Source of the DNA: Bacteroidota bacterium
Lineage (GTDB): Bacteria; Bacteroidota; Bacteroidia; Bacteroidales; VadinHA17
DNA length: 49,000 nt
Direction of reading: 5' to 3'
Assembly: GCA_011374625.1 (NCBI GenBank)
Contig: DRPN01000031.1
Coordinates: forward strand, 1-49,000
The notes under the pieces are model-generated. The model searched no databases and was not told where the DNA came from. It saw only the letters and a list, made by a program, of their open reading frames with translations. Of the stretch, positions 35,086 to 43,759 are shown piece by piece. Numbering within the stretch: the first letter of the stretch is position 1; each line of letters opens with the position of its first letter. A program made the position numbers and the translations under genes.

Positions 35086-36903
35086 ATGAAGCAGTTTTTT
35101 CAGATTTTTGCACTGATAAAACCTTATTGGGTACGGGCAACCTGGAATGTGGTATTTAACATTTTATCGGCTTTTGCCGCTCTGTTTTCCTATACGTTGG
35201 TGGCTCCGTTTCTCGGGATACTTTTCGGAACCCAGCCTGAGGTAACCGAACCGGCACCTTTGCGGTTCAGTGCCAGTGCCATAATCCATAATGTGAATTT
35301 TTTTCTCAGCAGGGTGGTCACCGAACATGGCAGGGTGGAAGCCCTGCTGGCGGTGGCCATACTGGTGGTGATCATGGCCTTACTGAAAAACGGTTTTGCG
35401 TTCCTGTCTAACTGGCATATGGCTCCCATACGTGCCGGAATAGAAACCGACCTGAGAAAAAAACTCTACAGAAAATTGTTGCGTTTACCGCTTTCCTATT
35501 ATTCAGAGGCCCGTAAAGGTGATGTGATGTCGCGGATATCCGCGGATGTGAAAGAGATAGAAAATTCCATTGTCAGCTCGCTGGAGATGCTGTTCCGCTC
35601 TCCGATTGTGGTGATCATCTACTTGGTCACCCTGTTTATTATGAGTTACAAACTGACCCTGTTTGTGTTGGTGCTCCTGCCTGTCAGCGGCTGGGCCATA
35701 GGCAAGGTGGCCAGGAACCTTCGGGGGATATCTTTCGGAGGACAAAGACGACTGGGATCGATCATGTCTATCATTGAGGAAACCCTCTCCGGATTCAGGA
35801 TCATCAAAGCTTTTAATGCCGAAGAGAATTTTACAGAAAAGTTCGATCAGGTAAATGCCAGGTATTTCTCTACCATGAAAAAAGTTCATCGTCGCCGGTA
35901 TCTATCCAGCCCATTGAGCGAATTTCTTGCTACCGTGGTAATGATGATCCTGATGTATTACGGGGGTAGAATGGTGTTGAACCATTCCTCCAACCTCTCT
36001 TCCCAGGATTTTATCGCTTACATTGTTATTTTTTCACAGGTGATACCTCCTGCCAAAACTTTCTCACTGGCTTATTTCAATATTCAAAAAGGCTTGGCCT
36101 CTTTTGACCGTATCAATACAATCCTGAACGAAGATGAGCCGATCAAGGACAAACCCGGAGCCCTCCCCATCCGGGAATTTAAAGACGCTATTGAATACAG
36201 GAAGGTGTATTTCAAATATGAACATGATTATGTGCTAAGAAATATTAACCTTAAGATTAACAAAGGGAGTACGATAGCGCTGGTAGGTGAATCCGGCGGT
36301 GGAAAATCCACTATGGCTGATCTGTTGCCCCGGTTTATTGAAGCGACAAAAGGCCAGGTATTGTTGGACGGTCGTTTGGTGCAGGATTATAAGATCAGTA
36401 ACCTTCGTAACCTGATGGGCATTGTAAACCAGCAACCTATTCTTTTCAATGATACCTTTTATAATAATATTACCATGGGCGTGGATGTCAGCAGGGAAGA
36501 AGTGATTAAAGCAGCTAAAATTGCCAATGCCCACGATTTTATCATGGCTACACCGGATGGTTACGATACCTCTATCGGTGAAGGAGGAAGCAAGCTTTCA
36601 GGCGGACAGAAACAACGAATCAGTATTGCTCGGGCCCTATTGAAAAACCCTCCCATTCTGATTCTGGATGAAGCCACATCTTCACTGGATACCGAGTCGG
36701 AAAAACTGGTGCAGGATGCTATTCTCCACCTGATGAAAAACCGTACCTCTCTGGTTATTGCCCATCGTCTGTCCACCATCAAAAATGCAGACGAAATTTG
36801 TGTCCTGCACCAGGGTGAGATTGTTGAACGGGGCACACATACTCATCTTATGCGGAAGAAAGGATACTACCATAAGCTGCAGCAAATGCAGTCGGTAGAG
36901 TGA
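35086..36903 (+). CDS. ABC transporter ATP-binding protein/permease (MsbA-like)
   Basis: 605 aa; six-TM domain then ALVGESGGGKSTMADLL, KLSGGQKQRISIARALLKNPPILILDEATSSLDTESEKLV. Confidence 0.95.
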   Translation: MKQFFQIFALIKPYWVRATWNVVFNILSAFAALFSYTLVAPFLGILFGTQPEVTEPAPLRFSASAIIHNVNFFLSRVVTEHGRVEALLAVAILVVIMALLKNGFAFLSNWHMAPIRAGIETDLRKKLYRKLLRLPLSYYSEARKGDVMSRISADVKEIENSIVSSLEMLFRSPIVVIIYLVTLFIMSYKLTLFVLVLLPVSGWAIGKVARNLRGISFGGQRRLGSIMSIIEETLSGFRIIKAFNAEENFTEKFDQVNARYFSTMKKVHRRRYLSSPLSEFLATVVMMILMYYGGRMVLNHSSNLSSQDFIAYIVIFSQVIPPAKTFSLAYFNIQKGLASFDRINTILNEDEPIKDKPGALPIREFKDAIEYRKVYFKYEHDYVLRNINLKINKGSTIALVGESGGGKSTMADLLPRFIEATKGQVLLDGRLVQDYKISNLRNLMGIVNQQPILFNDTFYNNITMGVDVSREEVIKAAKIANAHDFIMATPDGYDTSIGEGGSKLSGGQKQRISIARALLKNPPILILDEATSSLDTESEKLVQDAILHLMKNRTSLVIAHRLSTIKNADEICVLHQGEIVERGTHTHLMRKKGYYHKLQQMQSVE

Positions 36904-37175
36904 GAAGAAGAATGATTGACGAGAATAATGATCCTTGTAGTGGTTTACTCGGCCCGATAGAGGATGCAGGATTCCCCGTTTTGGTATTGTTCCACAGATG
37001 GGTAGTGATGTTCAATCCGGTACACCAGAAAATGAGATATCCGGGAGCAATCCTTCTGTCCCGGAGAACAGAAAAGGCATTCTCTGCCGTAATGTCAGCC
37101 TCTTTATTCTGGCATACGATTTGATTCTCCCCCGGCGTAAATTATGAGAATAAGTTAAACTAAAAATAAAAAGAT

Positions 37176-39221
37176 ATGCATAAATCTCAGATCAATGTTA
37201 CTACGGAGAACATTTTCCCGATCATCAAAAAATTCCTTTATTCGGATCATGAGATCTTTTTACGGGAACTGATTTCCAATGCAGTGGATGCCACACTGAA
37301 GCTGAAGACCCTGGCAGCCGTGGGGGATTTCAAGGAGGAGCTCGGTGACCTGACCATCCGGGTGAAACTGGACAAAAAGAAAAAGACCCTGACGGTCTCT
37401 GACAATGGTGTGGGTATGACCGCTGAAGAGATTGATAAATTTATCAACCAGATCGCTTTGTCAGGCGCCGAAGAGTTCCTGGAAAAATATAAAAAGGATG
37501 CCAATGCCATTATCGGACATTTCGGGCTTGGGTTTTACTCTACGTTTATGGTATCCAAAAAGGTTGAGATCATTACAAAATCGTGGCAGCCGGATACCAC
37601 AGCCGTAAAATGGTCGTGTGAAGGAAATCCTGAAGTGACTATTGATGAAGTGGATAAAAAAGACCGGGGTACGGATGTGGTCTTATATATTGATAATGAG
37701 TCAAAAGAGTTTCTGGAAGAAAGCCGGATTGAAGAGATCCTGAAAAAATATTGCCGTTATCTGCCTGTGGAAATTGCCTTTGGCAAGGAAAAGGAATGGA
37801 AAGACGGCAAGATGGTGGAAACCGGAAAAGACAAGATCATCAACAATACACGACCGATATGGATCAGAAAACCATCGGAACTGAAGCATGAGGATTATAT
37901 CAATTTTTATAAAGAGCTTTATCCCATGCAGGAAGATCCGCTTTTTTACATACATCTAAATGTGGATTATCCGTTTACGCTCACGGGAATACTTTATTTT
38001 CCAAAGATCAAGAGCCAGTTCGAGATCCAAAAAAATAAAATACAGCTTTATTGCAATCAGGTCTTTGTGACCGACTCGGTAGAAGGGATCGTTCCTGAAT
38101 TTCTGACATTGTTGCACGGGGTACTGGATTCGCCTGACATTCCATTAAACGTTTCCCGGAGTTATCTGCAGAGCGATTCGAATGTGAAGAAAATATCCGG
38201 TCACATCACTAAGAAAGTGGCTGACCGCCTACAAGAGATCTTTAAAAATGACCGAAAAGAGTTTGAAAAGAAATGGGACGATCTCAAGCTGTTCATCGAA
38301 TATGGGATGATGACAGAGGATAAATTCTATGAAAGGGCAGAGAAGTTTGCGTTGTTGAAGAATACGGAAGGTAAATATTTTACTTTTGAAGAGTACAAAA
38401 ACCTGATCAGGGAAAACCAGACGGATAAGCACAAGAATCTGATCTATTTGTATGCTACGGATAAGGAAGAGCAATATACGTTCATTGATGCTGCCCGCTC
38501 GAAAGGGTATGATGTGCTGCTGATGGACGGCCAGTTGGATGTACATTTCCTGAACCATCTGGAGACCAAGTTTAAGGACAGCCGGTTTGTCAGGGTGGAC
38601 TCGGATGTGATAGATAAGTTGATCGAGAAGGAAGATCTGGGCGAATCGAAACTAACTGAAGAAGAGAAAGAAGATCTCCGTGAAGTATTCCTGAGCGCAA
38701 TCCCCGAGAGGGATAAGTTTATGGTGATTTTCGAGAACCTGAGCGAAACGGACAGTCCCGTGATGATTACACAATCAGAGTTTATGCGGAGGATGAAGGA
38801 TATGTCGGCCCTGGGTGGAGAAGCCGGTATATACGGGAATTTCCCGGATAGCTTCAACCTGGTGATCAATGCCAACCATCCGCTGGTGAAAAAAGTAATA
38901 GAGGAGAAAGAAAAGAAAACGGGAGCCCGCATCTCTAAGATCAAAGAGAAGATAGAGCCTTTGAAGAAAACCAAAGAGAAACTGGAGAAAGCCAACAAGG
39001 ATAAGAAACAAGAGGAGATTCCGCAGGCAGATAAGGACAGGATCAGCGAACTGGAGAAGAAGATCGGTGAGTACGATGAAAAGCGCAAGGAGATCCTGCG
39101 CAACTATGCTACCAAAAGCAAACGGGTACGTCAGATGATCGATCTGGCCCTGCTGGCCAATAACATGTTGCGTGGAGAAAAACTCAATGCGTTTGTGAAA
39201 CGCAGTATTGAGTTACTGTAG
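37176..39221 (+). CDS. htpG: Molecular chaperone HtpG (Hsp90)
   Basis: 681 aa; LRELISNAVDATLKL, VSDNGVGMTAEEIDKFINQIALSGAEEFLEKY, IGHFGLGFYSTFMVSKKVEI. Confidence 0.97.
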   Translation: MHKSQINVTTENIFPIIKKFLYSDHEIFLRELISNAVDATLKLKTLAAVGDFKEELGDLTIRVKLDKKKKTLTVSDNGVGMTAEEIDKFINQIALSGAEEFLEKYKKDANAIIGHFGLGFYSTFMVSKKVEIITKSWQPDTTAVKWSCEGNPEVTIDEVDKKDRGTDVVLYIDNESKEFLEESRIEEILKKYCRYLPVEIAFGKEKEWKDGKMVETGKDKIINNTRPIWIRKPSELKHEDYINFYKELYPMQEDPLFYIHLNVDYPFTLTGILYFPKIKSQFEIQKNKIQLYCNQVFVTDSVEGIVPEFLTLLHGVLDSPDIPLNVSRSYLQSDSNVKKISGHITKKVADRLQEIFKNDRKEFEKKWDDLKLFIEYGMMTEDKFYERAEKFALLKNTEGKYFTFEEYKNLIRENQTDKHKNLIYLYATDKEEQYTFIDAARSKGYDVLLMDGQLDVHFLNHLETKFKDSRFVRVDSDVIDKLIEKEDLGESKLTEEEKEDLREVFLSAIPERDKFMVIFENLSETDSPVMITQSEFMRRMKDMSALGGEAGIYGNFPDSFNLVINANHPLVKKVIEEKEKKTGARISKIKEKIEPLKKTKEKLEKANKDKKQEEIPQADKDRISELEKKIGEYDEKRKEILRNYATKSKRVRQMIDLALLANNMLRGEKLNAFVKRSIELL

Positions 39222-39242
39222 TTAAGGATATTCCGGAATCAA

Positions 39243-39271
39243 CCGGTGACGAAAGTCACCGGCTTTTTTTT
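39243..39271 (+). terminator. Rho-independent terminator of htpG
   Basis: CCGGTGAC-GAAA-GTCACCGG perfect 8-bp stem with tetraloop, then C and T8. Confidence 0.9.
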
Positions 39272-39791
39272 AAAAGATCCGGTTCACTTCTGCTTTCAGA
39301 AATTCGATGGCTGCCTGGGTAGGCTGTTTCTCCATCTCCATCAACTCTTCCATCAGGCTTTTGCTGTACTCCAGAGCCGGAGCATCCGGCTTGAATTTCT
39401 CATACATGGTGTTAATGATCTTTAGCATATTGGCACGTGCATTCTTGATCACTTCCCAGGCATTGGGAGAGATATACAACTGCTGTGACAGGTTGTGTTC
39501 ATATTCCGAGCGGATGGCCTGAAGCATCTCCCGGTGCAGTTGTTGGGTGGTCATGCCCGGCCGGTTGACCCGCATGATCAGAGACTCGAGAGAGATACGC
39601 TCCAGAAAGAGGATCAGGCGTTCATAAGCCTGGAGTTTTACCGGGGTGATGAGACGTTGGTTTTCCAATATGATCTCCATTTTATGTTCTTTATCCTGCG
39701 ACCTGACCATTTCCCTTAAAACAAAATAAACCGCAAGAAAGACGATCAGGGCAGGAAGTGTATACTTCAATATTTCCAGTAAGGTATCCAT
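39270..39791 (-). CDS. Conserved membrane-anchored hypothetical protein
   Basis: 173 aa; single N-terminal TM helix, helical cytosolic domain with LQAYERLILFLERISLESLIMRVN. Confidence 0.65.
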   Translation of the reverse strand: MDTLLEILKYTLPALIVFLAVYFVLREMVRSQDKEHKMEIILENQRLITPVKLQAYERLILFLERISLESLIMRVNRPGMTTQQLHREMLQAIRSEYEHNLSQQLYISPNAWEVIKNARANMLKIINTMYEKFKPDAPALEYSKSLMEELMEMEKQPTQAAIEFLKAEVNRIF

Positions 39792-39826
39792 GGTATAAAT
39801 TTTATGCTAAGATAATAAGATTTCAT

Positions 39827-39854
39827 GCAGATTTCGCAGATTTCCGCAGATATA
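39827..39854 (+). repeat. Short degenerate direct repeat
   Basis: GCAGATTTC GCAGATTTCC GCAGATATA. Confidence 0.6.
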
Positions 39855-40057
39855 TTAACCGAATATAGGGAATACGAACACGCATAGAGTAGGTGTTCCC
39901 TTAAAACAATCATGGCGGATAGATCAATTAACAGAGAAGTGTGATATTTTGTGTCCCGGTGAATATTGTATCCCTAATAATGGTATTATCAAAAAAAAGA
40001 TTAATAAAAAGCAATGATAAAAAATTATTATAATTTTACCGCTTCTATATAAAATCA

Positions 40058-41089
40058 GTGTGTATATTGAAAAAGTATCTGTATATCATTGGAACTGCCC
40101 TTTTTTTTCTGGCTTTTGCATTATTTTATGTAATTACATGGATGCCCAATGCCAACATCCCGAAGGGAGAAGATAAGGTTGTAGTACTTCCTTCCGGCGT
40201 TGATTATGAAAGGGTCTTTGATATTCTGAAGAAGGATACGATCCTGAGATACCCGTTCACCTTTGATTTTCTGGCCCGTCGGAAACATTATCCCAAATTT
40301 ATCCATCCAGGCAGATATCTTTTCCGAGGCGGAATGAGCAACAACGAGATGGTGAATATGTTACGGGGTGGGTTTCAGCAACCGGTGAGGGTTACTATTC
40401 ACAATATCCGGACAAGAGAACAACTGGCAGGGGTGGTGGCTCATAAACTGGAGCTGGACTCGGCCGACCTGGTTCGGTTATTGTCCGATTCTGCTTTTGT
40501 GGCCGCTTTGGGCATGGATACTTCCGCGGTGATCAGTCTTTTTATACCGGATACCTATGAGTTTTACTGGAACATCTCTGCCGAACGGTTTGTGAAGAAA
40601 ATGTATCGGGAATATAAAAAGTTCTGGAATAAGAAACGACTGGAGAAAGCGGAACAACTCGGCTTGACGCCGGTGGAGGTAATTACGCTGGCTTCCATTG
40701 TGCAGGAAGAAGCGCTCCATAAAGACGAAATGTCCAGAATCGCAGGGGTGTATCTGAACCGCCTGAAAAAGGGAATTCATCTGCAGGCTGACCCTACGAT
40801 CAAGTATGCCCTGCGAGATTTTGACAGACGGAGAATTATTACCAAAGACCTGCAGTATGATTCTCCTTATAATACATACAAATATGCCGGACTTCCTCCC
40901 GGGCCAATCAGGATTCCCTCGAAGGAAGCCATAGATGCTGTCCTCCATGCAGAGAAACATCCGTATCTATACTTCTGTGCAAAGGATGACTTTTCAGGAT
41001 ATCATTATTTTTCCAGAACATTGTCGGAGCACAACCGTTATGCCTGGAAATATCGCAGGGCGTTGAATAAGAAACGGATATACAGGTGA
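40058..41089 (+). CDS. mltG: Endolytic transglycosylase MltG (YceG-like)
   Basis: 343 aa; N-terminal TM, LFIPDTYEFYWNISAERFVKKM, LASIVQEEALHKDEMSRIAGVYLNRLKKGIHLQADPTIKYAL, SPYNTYKYAGLPPGPI. Confidence 0.95.
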   Translation: MCILKKYLYIIGTALFFLAFALFYVITWMPNANIPKGEDKVVVLPSGVDYERVFDILKKDTILRYPFTFDFLARRKHYPKFIHPGRYLFRGGMSNNEMVNMLRGGFQQPVRVTIHNIRTREQLAGVVAHKLELDSADLVRLLSDSAFVAALGMDTSAVISLFIPDTYEFYWNISAERFVKKMYREYKKFWNKKRLEKAEQLGLTPVEVITLASIVQEEALHKDEMSRIAGVYLNRLKKGIHLQADPTIKYALRDFDRRRIITKDLQYDSPYNTYKYAGLPPGPIRIPSKEAIDAVLHAEKHPYLYFCAKDDFSGYHYFSRTLSEHNRYAWKYRRALNKKRIYR

Positions 41090-41150
41090 GGAATGAGGAA
41101 TGAGAGATGAGAGATGAGGAATGAGAGACTGAGAGAAGGAGAGGAGGAAT
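41088..41150 (+). repeat. Degenerate heptanucleotide tandem repeat (GAGGAAT/GAGAGAT)
   Basis: gaggaat gaggaat gagagat gagagat gaggaat gagagac tgagaga aggagag gaggaat: nine 7-bp units, the last back in phase. Confidence 0.85.
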
Positions 41151-41265
41151 GTTTACGAAAAAGTGGTGAAGAGAGTGGCAGGGGTGTAGTGATTTGCGCT
41201 CGGGTGAAACATTAATTAAAATAAAAAACTGTATGTATATTTAAATCGGATTCAATAAAAAAAAA

Positions 41266-42693
41266 ATGGCAGATATAAAATTTGGCACGGATGGTTGGAG
41301 AGCGGTTATCGCCGAGAGTTTTACCGTGGATAATGTGGCCCGGGTAGCTTGGGCGGTAGCCCGCTGGGTGTGCAGCAAAGATGGTGAAGCCAGTGTGGTG
41401 GTGGGATATGACACCCGGTTTGGGGGAAAAATGTTTGCCGAGACCGTAGCTAAAGTGCTGACGCTAAAAGGAATCAGGGTGTATCTGTCTCCCGATTTTG
41501 TGACGGTTCCCATGGTTTCCTATGGTGTTGTGGCCCTTAAAGCCCGGGCGGGCATCGTGATTACTGCCAGTCATAATCCTTCACAGTATAATGGGATCAA
41601 ACTGAAAGGACCTCACGGAGGCCCCTTGGATAATCAGGAAACCAGAATTATTGAGAGCCTTATCCCGGATGAAAACGAGCTTAGCCTTGAAACCATACGA
41701 TGGGACAGCAGCCTGCAGAAAGATAAGATCATTTACACCGACCTTGAACAGATCTATCTGGAAAATATCCAAACAAATTTTGATTTGGAGACACTCCGGA
41801 AAAACGGACTGAAGCTGGCTTTTGATGCTATGTATGGCGCATCTCAAAATATTATTCAGCGTTTGTTTCCGGATGCCCGTTTTTTTCATTGCGTGGTGAA
41901 CCCGACTTTTTTCAATATTCCTCCGGAACCCGACCGGTCTTATTTGATGGAGTTCAGCGAAGCAATAAATAAGAGCGGAAAGATTGACCTGGGTATTGCC
42001 ATAGACGGTGACGGCGACAGGATTGCCCTGATCGACCCTGAAGGTAATTACATTGACTCGCATCATATTATACTGTTGCTGATCCTGTATCTGGCCGGAT
42101 ATAAGAAATTGAAAGGGAAGGTGGTGACCGGTTTTTCTTCCACCATTAAAGTGGAGAAACTGGCCGGACGCTACGGCTTGGAAACGGTACGTGTTCCTAT
42201 CGGTTTTAAGGAAGTCTCGGCGATCATGCGTAAAGAAACAGTGCTGGTTGGTGGAGAGGAGTCTGGAGGCTTCTCGGTGGTTTCACATATCCCCGAAAGG
42301 GATGGCGTCTGGGTGGCTCTGACCATCATGCAGTTTATGGAAGAGACGGGAAAAGGGATCGGAGAGTTGTTGAAAGAGGTAGAGGCATTCACCGGCCCGT
42401 TTGTTTTCGGACGGGCCGATTTCAAGATGGCCCAGGACCAGATCCAGCGTATCCTGAAAAGATGCAGGACGGGAAGCTTTGACAGATTTGGTGACTTTCG
42501 GGTATCTCATGAGGTGGCTTTTGACGGCTTCAAATATTTTTTCAATGATCATGAATGGCTGATGATCCGGTCTTCCGGCACCGAGCATATGCTGCGCTTG
42601 TATGCTGAGGCGGATACGCAGGAACGAATGGAGACTATCCTCAAAGCAGGCTACAATACGCTAATGGCGGATTCTGAAAGCGAGAAATCCTGA
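41266..42693 (+). CDS. Phosphoglucomutase/phosphomannomutase family protein
   Basis: 475 aa; KFGTDGWRAVI, VITASHNPSQYNGIKLKG, AIDGDGDRIALIDPEG, VGGEESGGFSV, RSSGTEHMLRLYAEA. Confidence 0.95.
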   Translation: MADIKFGTDGWRAVIAESFTVDNVARVAWAVARWVCSKDGEASVVVGYDTRFGGKMFAETVAKVLTLKGIRVYLSPDFVTVPMVSYGVVALKARAGIVITASHNPSQYNGIKLKGPHGGPLDNQETRIIESLIPDENELSLETIRWDSSLQKDKIIYTDLEQIYLENIQTNFDLETLRKNGLKLAFDAMYGASQNIIQRLFPDARFFHCVVNPTFFNIPPEPDRSYLMEFSEAINKSGKIDLGIAIDGDGDRIALIDPEGNYIDSHHIILLLILYLAGYKKLKGKVVTGFSSTIKVEKLAGRYGLETVRVPIGFKEVSAIMRKETVLVGGEESGGFSVVSHIPERDGVWVALTIMQFMEETGKGIGELLKEVEAFTGPFVFGRADFKMAQDQIQRILKRCRTGSFDRFGDFRVSHEVAFDGFKYFFNDHEWLMIRSSGTEHMLRLYAEADTQERMETILKAGYNTLMADSESEKS

Positions 42694-42709
42694 CTTACTC
42701 CAAACAGGT

Positions 42710-43729
42710 TCAAAGAATCAGGACTTCCGGCTCCAAAAATACGGCAAACCGTTCATACACACTTTTTTGTATGGCTCGTGAGAAGTCTAGTATCTCTTTG
42801 CCGGTAGCATGTCCAAGGTTGACGATCACCAAAGGCTGGCGATGCCATGTGGCACAAGGGCCGGTTTGTTTTCCTTTCCAGCCGCATTGTTCTATCAGCC
42901 AGGCTGCCGGAATTTTGAAACGATCACCGGGAAGTGCATGCCATGGCATGTCAGGATAATCTGCCAGTAGGGTTTCCCACTTTTCTTTGCTGACCAAGGG
43001 GTTCTTGAAAAAACTGCCGGCATTACCTGTCTGTTCGGGATCGGGTAATTTGCTCCGGCGGACCCGCATCACGGCCTCACGGACATCAAGGATGTCAGGG
43101 TGGGAGACATGTTCTGTTTCCCGGACCAGTTGCGGATAGGAGAGATTCAGCCGGGGTTGCAGTGATAAACGGAAACGAACGGAAGTGATAAAAAAAGACC
43201 GTAAAGCAGGGGTCTTGAAGAGGCTGTGCCGGTATCCAAACCGGCAGGCCTTGTTGGTAAATGATTTCTTTTCGCCCGTGTGTAGATCAATGCCCGTTAC
43301 GGACAGAATAATATCTGCCGCTTCGACGCCATAAGCACCGATATTTTGCACGGCTGCCGCGCCGGCTGTCCCCGGGATCAGGGAGAGGTTTTCGGTGCCG
43401 TAATATCGATGTTCCACGCAATAACCGACAAAACTGTCCCATTCCACCCCTGAACCAGTTTCCAGGATCACTTCATCCCCGGTTTTTTCTATCATGCGGA
43501 TTCCTTCGATACGGTTATGCAATACCAGCCCATGGAAGTCTTCGGTAAAGAGGATGTTGCTGCCTTTTCCGATGATCAGTAAAGCGTGTTCAGCAGTTGC
43601 TCCAGTCTCTTTAAGTGCATACAGGTCATCGGATGTATGTATGGTAGCAAAATATTCTGCTGTCACAACTACCCCAAAGGTATTGTACCGCAGCAAAGAG
43701 ATATTTTTCCGGATAAGAGGTTGTTCCAA
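42710..43729 (-). CDS. murB: UDP-N-acetylenolpyruvoylglucosamine reductase
   Basis: 339 aa; SLLRYNTFGV, LSLIPGTAGAAAVQNIGAYGVEAADII, GNAGSFFKNPLVS. Confidence 0.96.
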   Translation of the reverse strand: MEQPLIRKNISLLRYNTFGVVVTAEYFATIHTSDDLYALKETGATAEHALLIIGKGSNILFTEDFHGLVLHNRIEGIRMIEKTGDEVILETGSGVEWDSFVGYCVEHRYYGTENLSLIPGTAGAAAVQNIGAYGVEAADIILSVTGIDLHTGEKKSFTNKACRFGYRHSLFKTPALRSFFITSVRFRLSLQPRLNLSYPQLVRETEHVSHPDILDVREAVMRVRRSKLPDPEQTGNAGSFFKNPLVSKEKWETLLADYPDMPWHALPGDRFKIPAAWLIEQCGWKGKQTGPCATWHRQPLVIVNLGHATGKEILDFSRAIQKSVYERFAVFLEPEVLIL

Positions 43730-43759
43730 AACAGATATTAATGGGTGATGAACAAAAAA

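Noticed and set aside
38444-39103. 219-aa Ser/Leu-rich minus-strand ORF
   Set aside because: Antisense shadow of htpG; the Ser-rich content mirrors Lys/Glu codons on the coding strand.
41088-41150. Possible CRISPR-like array among the short intergenic repeats
   Set aside because: 7-bp units with no spacers, no 20-40-bp repeats and no cas genes in the window.
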